NCBI GenBank assembly: GCA_034423195.1
Contig: DAOUIZ010000059.1
Coordinates: 37,645-101,644, forward strand
Length of the DNA: 64,000 bases
Source of the DNA: CATOSK01 sp034423195
Lineage (GTDB): Bacteria; Chloroflexota; Dehalococcoidia; Lucifugimonadales; UBA3495
Direction of reading: 5' to 3'
Of the stretch, positions 25,580 to 33,792 are shown piece by piece; positions within the stretch are counted from its first letter, which is position 1; every line of letters begins with the position of its first letter. The notes under the pieces were generated by a model that was given only the letters and a program-made list of their open reading frames with translations, ran no database searches and was not told where the DNA came from. Both the position numbers and the translations under genes were made by a program.

Positions 25580-25670
25580 CCCATCCTAACCTTCCCCCGT
25601 CAAGGAGGAAGGGACTTTTCAGTCGGCACCCCCATCCTGGCGTTCTCCCGTCAAGGGAGAAGGGACTTTT
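25580..25670. repeat. Two copies of the CTTCCCCCGTCAAGG palindrome
   Basis: CCATCCTAACCTTCCCCCGT plus AAGGAGGAAGGGACTTTT (25581-25618) and CCCCATCCTGGCGTTCTCC plus GTCAAGGGAGAAGGGACTTTT (25629-25670). In the second copy both arms changed together (TTCTCCC/GGGAGAA), keeping the hairpin. Trailing TTTT makes each look like a terminator between the convergent GNAT and hisA genes. Confidence 0.7.
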
Positions 25671-25681
25671 GAGGTAAGTTT

Positions 25682-26404
25682 CTAAGCCGGGCGGACGAGG
25701 GCCAGGGCTTCGCCAAGGTTGATGTCGCCGGTGTACAGGGCACGCCCGATGATCACACCCTCCACGCCGGTTTCCCGCAGGCGGGCCAGGTGTTCCAGCG
25801 AGGCGACTCCCCCGGATGCCTGGACCGCCAGGCCGGTGGCCCGCGCCAGTTCCTCGTTGGCCGCAAAGTTAGGGCCGGTCAACGTCCCATCCCGGGAAAT
25901 GTCGGTATAGAGCAGGCGCTCGGCGCCCAGCGCGGCCATGCGAAGGGCCAGATCCGCCGCGCTGACCTGAGAGGTCTCGGTCCAGCCCTGGATGGCGACC
26001 ATCCCATCCTTGGCATCCACCGCCACGATGACTGCCGGGCTGCCGTGAGCGGCACAGATCTGCTGGACAAGCTCCGGCTGCCGGACGGCGGCCGTTCCCA
26101 GCACGACCCGCTCCACCCCGGCGGACAACAGGGTTTCGGCGGTGGCCAGGCTCCGTATCCCGCCGCCCGCCTGCACCCGCAGGTCCGTTGCGCCGGCTAT
26201 TGCGGCGATGATGGGGAGGTTGGCGGGTTCCCCCGAGACCGCCCCGTCCAGGTCGACCAGGTGGAGACAGGTGGCACCCTGCTCACGCCAGGAACGGGCC
26301 ACGGCGACGGGGTCTTCCGAGAAAACGGTCTCCCGCTGGTAGTCTCCCTGGAAGAGGCGGACGCACTTGCCGCCGCGCAGGTCAATGGAGGGGATGACTT
26401 CCAT
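25682..26404 (-). CDS. hisA: HisA: phosphoribosylformimino-AICAR phosphate isomerase
   Basis: Fourth step of histidine synthesis, isomerising ProFAR to PRFAR. The 240-residue TIM barrel starts MEVIPSIDLRGGKCVRL, with the catalytic Asp in SIDL. VDLDGA follows near 50, GGGIRS near 80 (phosphate binding), and the second catalytic Asp in LYTDISRDGT near 168, then ASGGVASLEHL. Length and motifs are normal. Last gene of an adenosyltransferase-hisH-hisA run. hisF is not in the window next to it. Confidence 0.95.
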   Translation of the reverse strand: MEVIPSIDLRGGKCVRLFQGDYQRETVFSEDPVAVARSWREQGATCLHLVDLDGAVSGEPANLPIIAAIAGATDLRVQAGGGIRSLATAETLLSAGVERVVLGTAAVRQPELVQQICAAHGSPAVIVAVDAKDGMVAIQGWTETSQVSAADLALRMAALGAERLLYTDISRDGTLTGPNFAANEELARATGLAVQASGGVASLEHLARLRETGVEGVIIGRALYTGDINLGEALALVRPA

Positions 26405-26464
26405 GGTGATGTCCTTGGGTCAGGGGATAGACAAAGGGGCGCCGCTGACGGTTCGGGCTGCCGG

Positions 26465-27121
26465 TTACTGCGGCGCTCCGCCGGCCCAGTCGACGAAGTT
26501 GCGGTAGAAGCGCAGGCCCACGTTGCCGCTCTTTTCCGGGTGGAACTGGGTGGCGACCACGTTGCCGCGGGCATAGATGCTGCAGAAGGGCACCGAGTAC
26601 TCGGTTATGCCCGCAATGTCAGCCTCGTCGTCGGGACAGGCATAGTAGCTGTGGACGAAGTAGAAGTAGTCGTCCTGGGGTATCCCCCGGAGGACGGGGT
26701 GGTCCTGCTGCATCCGGACGCTGTTCCAGCCCATGTGGGGGACCTTGAGCCCGGCGGGGAGCCGTTTGACCGTCCCGGGAACGATGCCGAGGCAGGGGGC
26801 GTCGCCTTCCTCGGTGTGGTCGAGCAGCAACTGGAGTCCCAGGCAGACGCCCAGGAAGGGCTTGCCGGACTCGACGAATTCGTGGAGGGGGCCCACCAGC
26901 TTGCGGGCACGGAGGGCCTCCATGGCGGCGGGCCCCGACCCGACGCCGGGGAGGACCAGGGCGTCGGCGGCTGCCAGGGCGGAGGGGTCTCCGGTCACCA
27001 CCGGGGTTACGCCGGTGGTTTCCAGGGCCTTGGCGACGCTGCGCAGGTTCCCGGACTCGTAGTCGATGATGACGATTGACAGCGGGCGCTTTCGGGGTCG
27101 GCTGTCAGAAGCTGCGGTCAT
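26465..27121 (-). CDS. hisH: HisH: imidazole glycerol phosphate synthase, glutaminase subunit
   Basis: Releases ammonia from glutamine for HisF. The 218-residue class I amidotransferase has IIDYESGNLRSV, the nucleophile Cys in GVCLGLQLL near 92, and the His-Glu pair in QFHPEKSG near 190. MGWNSV near 130 is a HisH block. The first 14 residues (basic) may be dispensable; an alternative start would be inside. It begins 5 bases after the adenosyltransferase stop, so they are co-transcribed. Confidence 0.95.
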   Translation of the reverse strand: MTAASDSRPRKRPLSIVIIDYESGNLRSVAKALETTGVTPVVTGDPSALAAADALVLPGVGSGPAAMEALRARKLVGPLHEFVESGKPFLGVCLGLQLLLDHTEEGDAPCLGIVPGTVKRLPAGLKVPHMGWNSVRMQQDHPVLRGIPQDDYFYFVHSYYACPDDEADIAGITEYSVPFCSIYARGNVVATQFHPEKSGNVGLRFYRNFVDWAGGAPQ

Positions 27122-27126
27122 GTCCC

Positions 27127-27711
27127 TTAGCTGCGGTCGCCGGTGGCCCGCTCGATGGGCAGCTCCCGGTCTTCGTAGCGGGCCAGGACGAACAGGAGGT
27201 CGCCCAGGCGGTTGAGGTAGGTGAGGATCAGGTCGTTGGTCAGCCGCTCCGCCTCGGCCACGACGACGACGCGCCGCTCGGCGGTGCGGATGATGGTGCG
27301 GGCCATGTCGATGGCCGAGGACGCCGGGGACCCGCCGGGCAGCACGAAGACGTTGGGCATCTCGAACTCTTCTTCGAGAGAGTCGATGATCGTCTCCAGG
27401 TTGTCCACCATTTCCGGGGTAACCGGGGTGAAGTGCTGCTGGAACAGGTCGTACTTGTCCGGGTCGGTGGCCAGCTCGGCGGCGATGGTGAAGAGCTCAC
27501 GCTGCAGGTCGCGGAGGATGTCCTTGACCTTCTGGTCGGAGGAAAAAGCGCGGGCGAGGCCCATGGCGGATACGGCCTCGTCGGTGATGCCGTAAGCCTC
27601 GGTGTGGACGCTGGCCTTGGAGACGCGGCCGCCGTAGAGCAGGCTGGTCTCCCCCTTGTCGCCGAACTTGGTATAGACCTTTTTCCGGTAGGAAGAGGAT
27701 GATGAACTCAA
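27127..27711 (-). CDS. Cob(I)alamin adenosyltransferase, PduO type
   Basis: Transfers adenosyl from ATP to cob(I)alamin to make adenosylcobalamin. The 194-residue product has the PduO-type start VYTKFGDKGETSLLYGGRV near residue 15, VFVLPGGSPASSAIDMART near 115 and AERRVVVVAE with NRLGDLLFVLAR near the end, the usual ATP and trimer-interface blocks. TTG 27711 is chosen with GAGGTGG five bases upstream. The product is the cofactor for NrdJ at 3202-5613. Placement ahead of hisH-hisA is unusual. Confidence 0.92.
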   Translation of the reverse strand: MSSSSSSYRKKVYTKFGDKGETSLLYGGRVSKASVHTEAYGITDEAVSAMGLARAFSSDQKVKDILRDLQRELFTIAAELATDPDKYDLFQQHFTPVTPEMVDNLETIIDSLEEEFEMPNVFVLPGGSPASSAIDMARTIIRTAERRVVVVAEAERLTNDLILTYLNRLGDLLFVLARYEDRELPIERATGDRS

Positions 27712-27867
27712 GCCTGCCACCTCGCATCGCCGGTCAACGGCAAGTCTAAAACGGGGGCCAATCGGGTGGGAAAACGACGGAGACCGGGGTCTAGGAACGT
27801 CGGCAATTGTAGCACAGGGCATTTGGGCAGGCTATACTGCGGTCAACCCGCAGGAGGGTGGACAGCC

Positions 27868-28626
27868 ATGCCCCCAGAGATACGCGCCATTGGCATTGAA
27901 GGCATACCTGAAGTGAGGGACGGCGACGATGTTGCCGCCCTGATTATGACAGCCGCCCGCGGGCAGGGCACGGCCATCGAAACGGGAGACGTGCTGGTCG
28001 TGACCCAAAAGATCGTCTCCAAGGCCGAGGGTCGGGTTATCTCCATCGACAGCGTGGAAGCCTCTCCACTGGCCATCGCCATCACCGAGGGGCACCGGCG
28101 GGACCCACGCCACACGGAGCTGATCCTGCGGGAAAGCCGCCGGATCGTCCGCATGGACCGGGGGGTCATCATCAGCGAGACCTACCACGGTTTCCACTGC
28201 GCCAACGCCGGCATCGACGCATCCAACATTCCCGGCGAGGGCACCGTTGCCCTTCTTCCGGTGGACCCCGACGCTTCGGCCCGCCGGATCCGGCAGAGTG
28301 TCAAGGAGGAGTCGGGAGCGGACGTGGGGGTGATCATCTCCGACACTTTCGGGCGTCCCTGGCGCAACGGGGCCACGGACGTCGCCATCGGGGTTGCGGG
28401 ACTGGAGCCGATGCTGAGCTACGTCGGGCAGGAGGACACCCACGGCAACATGATGTACACGACCGTCATCTGCGTGGCCGATGAGCTGGCGGCGATGGCT
28501 GAACTGGTGGGGGGCAAGGTGGCCAACGTTCCGGTGGCGGTAATCAAGGGCTACCCCTTCGAGCCCAGCGAGACGGCTACCCACGAGAGCCTGCTGCGGG
28601 ACCCGGACAAGGACCTGTTCCGCTAA
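27868..28626 (+). CDS. cofE: Coenzyme F420:L-glutamate ligase (CofE)
   Basis: Adds gamma-linked glutamates to F420-0 with GTP. The 252-residue product has GDVLVVTQKIVSKAEGR near 40, RMDRGVIISETYHGFHCANAGIDASN near 95-120 in pieces, and VIISDTFGRPWRNGATDVAIG near 160, all CofE blocks. It is the stand-alone form, without the C-terminal nitroreductase-like domain of actinobacterial FbiB. ATG 27868 is fixed by CAGGAGGG upstream. It shows that the organism probably makes F420. Its stop overlaps the convergent dinB stop by 4 bases. Confidence 0.94.
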   Translation: MPPEIRAIGIEGIPEVRDGDDVAALIMTAARGQGTAIETGDVLVVTQKIVSKAEGRVISIDSVEASPLAIAITEGHRRDPRHTELILRESRRIVRMDRGVIISETYHGFHCANAGIDASNIPGEGTVALLPVDPDASARRIRQSVKEESGADVGVIISDTFGRPWRNGATDVAIGVAGLEPMLSYVGQEDTHGNMMYTTVICVADELAAMAELVGGKVANVPVAVIKGYPFEPSETATHESLLRDPDKDLFR

Positions 28627-29771
28627 CCGCCGGGATCGGGGTCCTCTCGGAACAGGGGAAGGCTCAACTGGCGGGCAACGTCCCCTGTTTCGCTCCCCTC
28701 TTTACCCTCCGCTTCTACCATGCCTGGGTGCTCCAGGGAGGACATGCCGGCGCCGATCAGGCGGAACGCCCGCCCCGTGGAAAGCTCCTTTTCCACCAAT
28801 GCCCAGGCCGTCTCCAGGAGCTGTTCCCCGGACGAGGTAGGCTCCGGGAGAGTGACCTGGCGGGTGAAGGTGGTGAAGTCGGTCAGCCGCAGCTTCACGT
28901 TCACCGTCTTTCCGGTGATCCCCTTGCGTTCGAGGGACCGGGCGACTCGCCCGCACAGCCTGGCCAGCTCGGGGTAGAGGTCTTCGGCGGAACTCAGGTC
29001 TGAGGGAAAGGTGGTTTCCGCACTGACGGACTTGGTGGCCTTGGTGGGCTGCACCGGGTCCCGGTCCAGCCCCAGGGCCTTGGCTTGCACCGAAGCCGCC
29101 CGCTTCCCGAAGACCCGGACAAACCAGTCGGCGGGCTGTTCCGCCAGCTGGCCAATGGTCTCGATTCCCTCCTGCCGGAGGGATTCCACCGCCTTGGGGC
29201 CGATACCGGACAGTTTTCCGGCGGGCAGGGGCGCGAGGAAGTCCCGCTCCTCTCCCGCCGGGACCACCACCAGGGCGTCGGGCTTGCGGAGGTCGGAGGC
29301 TATCTTGGCCACGGACTTGCTGGTAGCCGCTCCCACGGAGATGTTCAGCCCGGTTTCCCGCTTGACCCGTTCCCTGATTCCCCCAGCGATTGCCGCTGGA
29401 GTTGTTCCATCCGCGACGGCATCCGTCACGTCCAGGTAGGCCTCGTCCAGGGACAGGGGCTCAACCAGGGCGGTGACCTCCCGGAATATGTCCATGATTC
29501 TTCCCGACATCTCCCGGTAGCGGTCGAACCGGGGCCGGACGATGACGGCATGGGGACAATGACGGACGGCGGTGGACATGGGCATCGCCGAATGGACCCC
29601 GAACTTGCGGGCTTCGTAGGATGCCGCCGCGACCACGCCCCGGGACTGGGGACTGCCGCCCACCAGCACAGGCTGTTCCCGGTATTGCGGGTTGTCCAGC
29701 TGCTCGACGGACGCATAGAAGGCGTCTAGGTCGGCGTGGAGGATGTGACGGATAGGAAGGTTTTCAGACAT
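28623..29771 (-). CDS. dinB: DNA polymerase IV (Y family)
   Basis: Error-prone translesion polymerase. The 382-residue product carries HADLDAFYASVEQLD (first catalytic Asp), the steric-gate region after it, and LSLDEAYLDVTD near 105 (catalytic Asp-Glu). The helix-hairpin-helix segment lies around PAGKLSGIGPKAVESL near 180, followed by the little-finger domain. There is no obvious C-terminal beta-clamp motif of the QLxLF form except a QLSLPLF-like stretch near residue 370, which fits. No LexA box is visible in the leader, which instead holds the composite repeat. Confidence 0.94.
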   Translation of the reverse strand: MSENLPIRHILHADLDAFYASVEQLDNPQYREQPVLVGGSPQSRGVVAAASYEARKFGVHSAMPMSTAVRHCPHAVIVRPRFDRYREMSGRIMDIFREVTALVEPLSLDEAYLDVTDAVADGTTPAAIAGGIRERVKRETGLNISVGAATSKSVAKIASDLRKPDALVVVPAGEERDFLAPLPAGKLSGIGPKAVESLRQEGIETIGQLAEQPADWFVRVFGKRAASVQAKALGLDRDPVQPTKATKSVSAETTFPSDLSSAEDLYPELARLCGRVARSLERKGITGKTVNVKLRLTDFTTFTRQVTLPEPTSSGEQLLETAWALVEKELSTGRAFRLIGAGMSSLEHPGMVEAEGKEGSETGDVARQLSLPLFREDPDPGG

Positions 29772-29871
29772 GGTTTGGTCTAAGGGTCGGTGCCTTCCAG
29801 GGCTATCGTATGAGTGCCAGTTTGGTCAAATTTCCAGTGAACGGTCAAGACAATTTGCGGGGGACATACGA

Positions 29872-30010
29872 CGGGGTCTGGATTCCCTCTTTGCGACTCC
29901 ACCGCCGACGCAAGGTAACTTGTCTCAACGCCGGCGGCTGTCGCGCGGAGTCCGTCGCGGGAATGACGGGAGGAGAGGTGAAAAGGTCGAGTCAGACTTC
30001 ATGCGATAGC
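29872..30010 (-). repeat. Composite repeat with hairpin copy (copy 2)
   Basis: GGGTCTGGATTCC is followed by a hairpin: CCGCCGACG (29902-29910) with CGCCGGCGG (29929-29937), an 18-base loop, minus-strand core TTGAGACAAGTTACCTTG. Then come CGCGGGAATGACGGGAG and TCAGACTTCATGCGATAG. It is homologous to 24119-24245. One G-T wobble in the stem replaces a G-C pair of copy 1. Sense to dinB. Confidence 0.8.
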
Positions 30011-30044
30011 CCTGCCCGCCTCCCCCTTTCCCTCGCTCCGCTCG

Positions 30045-30110
30045 CCAGGGGCAGGCTTTTCCCGCGTCAAGAGGGAAGGGACTTTAGAGGTTAGTTTCCA
30101 AGGCTCCTTG
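30045..30110. repeat. Partial palindromic repeat and degenerate tail
   Basis: CCCTCGCTCCGCTCGCCAGG followed by GGCAGG (shared with the rplU leader at about 15760-15786) runs into CGTCAAGAGGGAAGGGACTTT, part of the CTTCCCCCGTCAAGG family. It looks like two repeats joined, one truncated. Confidence 0.5.
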
Positions 30111-30195
30111 GCGGCTGTGTGCGGGGGAGATGGGGATTCTGCATTGGTTCTGGACACCATTTTACTCCGCCTAATGGCCGGCGGCATTGTCCAAC

Positions 30196-30253
30196 TGTCA
30201 TCGCCTTTGTCATCGCTTTTGTCATCTCTCGCGGTCAGCCGCAAATTACGTAA
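30196..30253 (+). promoter_or_regulatory. 12-bp triplicate motif and TTACGTAA palindrome
   Basis: TGTCATCGC, TGTCATCGC and TGTCATCTC start at 30196, 30208 and 30220, exactly 12 bases apart. A perfect TTACGTAA palindrome lies at 30246-30253. Both are in the AT-richer gap before the MFS gene at 30347 and look like binding sites for a regulator that is not identified. Confidence 0.45.
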
Positions 30254-30346
30254 ATGTTGCATGGACTGCCGGGGTTTCCGTTATGAATGTTAACTATTGG
30301 GATGAATTGCGTTGCGCTCCGTCCCGCCGGAAAGTAAACTGGCACG

Positions 30347-31681
30347 ATGCAAGAGGTCCCCTCACCCGAATCCACCACCAGCCGGCCCCGCATCTACTAC
30401 GGCTGGTGGATGGTGGCCATCACATCGGCCATGGCCTTCGTCGCCAGCGGGGTGTTCTTCCGGGGATTCACCGTATTCGTTCCGGCAATTCGGGACTCCC
30501 TGGGTATTTCCCAGGCCCAGACCAATCTCATCTTCTCCCTGGCCCGGGCCGAGGGAGGGCTGGAAGGCCCCTTCGCCGGCTGGCTCATCGACAAGTTCGG
30601 CAACCGGAAGCTGCTGGTGCCCTCCATTATTCTGGCCGTCGCCGGGTACTTTGTCCTGGGGCGGTTCGTCCACGACCTGGTGACCTTCGCGCTGGTGTAC
30701 CTGCTGATGGTGTCGCTGGGGAACAGCATTGCCTTCCAGCACGCCATGTTCGCCGGGATAAACCAGTGGTTCCACCGCCGGCGGTCCCTGGCCATATCCA
30801 TCCTGGCGGCCGTCTCGTCCCTGGGCGGATTGACCCTGGTACCCACCATCTCATACATAATCATTCACTATGGATGGGAGGTGGCTTCCTATTTTTCGGG
30901 GTTCATCTTCCTGATAATCCTGCTTCCCCTCTGCATCTGGTTCCGCAACCGGCCCGAGGACCTGGGGCTCCGGCCCGACGGGGATACCCGGCCTCAGACT
31001 GCAGCGGTGCCATCCGGCGGGGCAGGCGGGGCGGTGCGCCGCCTGGAAGTGCGTGACTACACCGTGCGGGAAGCCCTCCGCACCAGCGCCTACTGGCTGC
31101 TGATGGTCGGGGCGGGCCTGAGGCAGGTGGCGACCCTGGGGATCCTGGTCAGCATCATACCCATCCTGGAGCTGAAGGGGATGGGCCGGCAGGAAGCCGC
31201 GAACCTCACCGGGTTGATGTTCGGCATCAACTTCTTCTCCCGTCTCATCCTGGGATACATGGGAGACCGCTGGTCCAAGTCGCTGATCCTGGCCGGGACT
31301 CTCGCCATCGAGGCGCTGGGTTTCCTGGCGCTTTACTACGGGGACTGGAGCAGCACCCTGGGCATTACCATGGTGCTGACCTTCATCGTTCTGCAGGGTA
31401 TGGGTGACGGCGCGGGGATCATCGTCTGGGCGGCGGTGGGGGAATACTACGGGCGGGAACGGTTCGCCAGCCTGCGGGGCTACATCACCTTTTCCCACAG
31501 CTGGGCCCTGGTGGTCTCCCCGGTTTACGCCGGATGGGTCTTCGACTATTTTGGCAACTACGACCTGGCGATTATCCCCGGCGGAATATGCGCCGCCATC
31601 GCCGCGGTGTGTTTCCTCGTCATCCGCAAACCGCCACAACTGACCCGGGCGGAGGCGGAGGCGGCAGCGGGCGCCGCGTAG
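30347..31681 (+). CDS. MFS transporter (YGW-type, organic-acid-like)
   Basis: Codes for 444 residues with 12 hydrophobic segments. RIYYGWWMVAITSAMAF opens TM1 and FFRGFTVFVPAIRDSLGIS follows, as in the transporters at 21349 and 58817. GPFAGWLIDKFGNRKLL is the MFS motif A loop between TM2 and TM3. A 40-residue cytosolic loop with RPDGDTRPQ precedes TM7. Members of this MFS type carry oxalate, formate or other monocarboxylates. It is followed after 156 bases by a GSA-type aminotransferase, which might act on the imported compound. Confidence 0.87.
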   Translation: MQEVPSPESTTSRPRIYYGWWMVAITSAMAFVASGVFFRGFTVFVPAIRDSLGISQAQTNLIFSLARAEGGLEGPFAGWLIDKFGNRKLLVPSIILAVAGYFVLGRFVHDLVTFALVYLLMVSLGNSIAFQHAMFAGINQWFHRRRSLAISILAAVSSLGGLTLVPTISYIIIHYGWEVASYFSGFIFLIILLPLCIWFRNRPEDLGLRPDGDTRPQTAAVPSGGAGGAVRRLEVRDYTVREALRTSAYWLLMVGAGLRQVATLGILVSIIPILELKGMGRQEAANLTGLMFGINFFSRLILGYMGDRWSKSLILAGTLAIEALGFLALYYGDWSSTLGITMVLTFIVLQGMGDGAGIIVWAAVGEYYGRERFASLRGYITFSHSWALVVSPVYAGWVFDYFGNYDLAIIPGGICAAIAAVCFLVIRKPPQLTRAEAEAAAGAA

Positions 31682-31837
31682 CCTCTTTTCCGTTAACCGC
31701 GTGCCACGTCCCTGGATAGTTTCCCGCATGTCGGACGGGAGGCCGTCGTGCGGGCGGATACTGGCCTGTGGCGTTACAATGTTGTGACCACCTACCGAAT
31801 CCCTCCAATTGCAAGGGGAGTAGTCAAAGGAGCCGCC

Positions 31838-33172
31838 ATGCCTACCATCCTGGAAGAGTACATTGCAAAGCACCCCGGGTCCGCCCAGCGTTACGCCGAA
31901 GCCGTGGGAATCTTTCCCAGCGGCGTCACCCACGACAACCGGTACGCCGAGCCCTTTCCCCTGTACATTACACACGGGCAGGGGCCGCGCAAGTGGGACG
32001 TGGACGGGAACCAGTACATTGACTACGTATCGGGTCACGGCGCGCTGATCCTGGGCCACTCCCATCCGGCCATAGCCGACGCCGTGTCGGAGCAAATCCG
32101 GTTGGGAACGCACCTGGGGGCCTGCACCGACGACGAGGTGCGGTGGGCCAAGGCGGTCCAGGCCCTGATGCCGTCCGTCGAGCGGATCCGCTTCCACAGT
32201 TCGGGCACCGAGGCCACCCTGATGGCCATGCGGCTCGCCCGGGCCTATACCGGAAAGAACAAGGTCATCAAGCTGCAGGACCACTTCCACGGCTGGCACG
32301 ACTATGCCATGGCCGGCTCCGACCGCCCTGCCCCGGGCATTCCCGCCGATTCGTTTGGGACGATGGTGATTGTTCCATCGGGCGACCTGGAGGCGGTGGA
32401 AGCGGCGCTGGAGCGGGACCCGGACATCGCCGCCCTTATCCTGGAGCCCACCGGCGCCCACTACGGGCAGCTTCCCTTCGACGTCCCCAACTATCTGCGC
32501 GGGCTGCGGGAGTTGACGGCGAAACACTCGGTTGTGCTCATTTTTGACGAGGTCGTAACCGGATTCCGGGCATCGTCCGGCGGCGCCCAGGTGCGCTACG
32601 GCGTTACTCCCGACCTCACCACCATGGCGAAGATCGTCGCGGGCGCCCTTCCCGGCGGAGCCGTCGGGGGGAAGGCCGACATAGTGGATATGATCGCGCA
32701 CCGGGGGGACCCGGACTGGGACAACAACCAGCGGGTGTACCATCCCGGGACTTTCAACGGGAACCCCCTCACCGCCGTCGCCGGGGCGACCTGCCTGGAA
32801 ATCATCGCGTCCCAGCCCATCAACCAGCAGGCCGACGCCATGGCCGCCCGCCTCAAGACCGGTCTCAACGACATCTTTGGACGGATGGAAGTCCAGGGCC
32901 ACGCCCACGGCATCGCCTCCATGATCCACGTCGTGCTGGACGACTGCGATTGCAACCGGGAAATCTGCACCATGTCCCACGGCCAGATCAAGCGGGCAAC
33001 CGCCTCTCCGGCCGTCACGGCGTTCAAGCGGGGCCTGCTCAACCAGGGCGTGGACATAATGGGGCGGGACGCGTTTCTTGTTTCCGCCACCCACACCGAG
33101 GCCGACATTGACCAGACCCTCCAGGCGGTGGAGGACTCCCTGGCGGCGGTGCGGGAGGAGGGGCTGGTGTAA
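31838..33172 (+). CDS. Class III aminotransferase, GSA aminomutase-like
   Basis: Codes for 444 residues of a PLP enzyme in the HemL-like group. GVTHDNRYAEPFPLYITHGQ near the start, HSSGTEATLMAMRLAR near 125, ILEPTG near 205 and IFDEVVTGFR near 245 are family blocks. The PLP lysine is in TTMAKIVAGALPGGAVGG near 275. The DDCDCNREIC cluster near 365 is unusual and Cys-rich. It may not be the tetrapyrrole enzyme, because the substrate-specific residues and genome context (MFS transporter, hydrolases) point to catabolism. ATG 31838 has AAAGGAG upstream. Confidence 0.88.
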   Translation: MPTILEEYIAKHPGSAQRYAEAVGIFPSGVTHDNRYAEPFPLYITHGQGPRKWDVDGNQYIDYVSGHGALILGHSHPAIADAVSEQIRLGTHLGACTDDEVRWAKAVQALMPSVERIRFHSSGTEATLMAMRLARAYTGKNKVIKLQDHFHGWHDYAMAGSDRPAPGIPADSFGTMVIVPSGDLEAVEAALERDPDIAALILEPTGAHYGQLPFDVPNYLRGLRELTAKHSVVLIFDEVVTGFRASSGGAQVRYGVTPDLTTMAKIVAGALPGGAVGGKADIVDMIAHRGDPDWDNNQRVYHPGTFNGNPLTAVAGATCLEIIASQPINQQADAMAARLKTGLNDIFGRMEVQGHAHGIASMIHVVLDDCDCNREICTMSHGQIKRATASPAVTAFKRGLLNQGVDIMGRDAFLVSATHTEADIDQTLQAVEDSLAAVREEGLV

Positions 33173-33216
33173 GAAACCGTAGTTATCGGAGGTTATCCTC
33201 TGGTTCCGGGAGGGCA

Positions 33217-33405
33217 ATGATGAATATCCTCAGCGCCAAAAACATCAAGCTGTTCATTGCGGTATCAATGGCCGTGGTGCTCGCCGCCTTGACCTTCCCA
33301 ACCGTAAGAGAACATGGAGTTCCTGAAGCTATCCTGATAACCTGGGTAGCCGCCCTGATCGGCTTCGGCACGACTCTCTGGATAATCAGTATGTTTACGG
33401 ACTGA
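33217..33405 (+). CDS. Small membrane protein
   Basis: Codes for 62 residues (61 from the second ATG at 33220). Two hydrophobic segments, about 11-28 and 40-58, are joined by a short polar loop, a hairpin-like topology. GGGAGGG lies just upstream. It is followed 7 bases later by another membrane protein, suggesting a two-gene unit. Function unknown. Confidence 0.6.
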   Translation: MMNILSAKNIKLFIAVSMAVVLAALTFPTVREHGVPEAILITWVAALIGFGTTLWIISMFTD

Positions 33406-33412
33406 CTGGGCG

Positions 33413-33682
33413 ATGAGCCTAAAGGGCGCGCAACGGTTGCTGTTTTTCTTGGGCCTCATTTTCCTAGCCGTTCAATATGCTATCGAGAGGATCCCCGACT
33501 TGTTCGAGGGGATACCCTACGAGTATTTCGTCGTGAGTGGCGTCCCCGTTCCCGGTGCTTTCGGCGCGGCTTTCATACTTTTGTCCACCACTTCATGGTT
33601 GAACTGGAAATTCAAGGAGGCCTGGCAAGAACGCGCTACTTCGCGGTTGGATGACCAACCCGGGACCGGGGTTCAAGATTAA
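33413..33682 (+). CDS. Small membrane protein with cytosolic tail
   Basis: Codes for 89 residues. Hydrophobic segments at about 9-25 and 45-63 are separated by an acidic loop (ERIPDLFEGIPYEY). A basic/polar tail follows. It is preceded by the membrane protein at 33217 with 7 bases between. The pair has no relatives I recognise, and a complex is possible. Confidence 0.6.
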   Translation: MSLKGAQRLLFFLGLIFLAVQYAIERIPDLFEGIPYEYFVVSGVPVPGAFGAAFILLSTTSWLNWKFKEAWQERATSRLDDQPGTGVQD

Positions 33683-33747
33683 TTGCTCATATCCATTTGC
33701 GAGGCGTAGGTGATCGGCCCCTCGATGATGCCGCCATTCCCCTTTTC

Positions 33748-33756
33748 TGCTAGAAT
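33748..33756 (+). promoter_or_regulatory. Extended -10 upstream of first dienelactone hydrolase
   Basis: TGC-TAGAAT lies 36 bases before the start at 33793. No -35 match, as usual for extended -10 promoters. Confidence 0.5.
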
Positions 33757-33792
33757 CGCCCCAAATTCCGAGTTTGTGAACGGAGGCGGGTC

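Noticed and set aside
29999..30262. 87-codon minus-strand frame
   Set aside because: Spans repeat DNA and the 12-bp triplicate; no ribosome-binding site.
30851..33217. 788-codon minus-strand open frame
   Set aside because: Shadow of the MFS and aminotransferase genes in GC-rich DNA.
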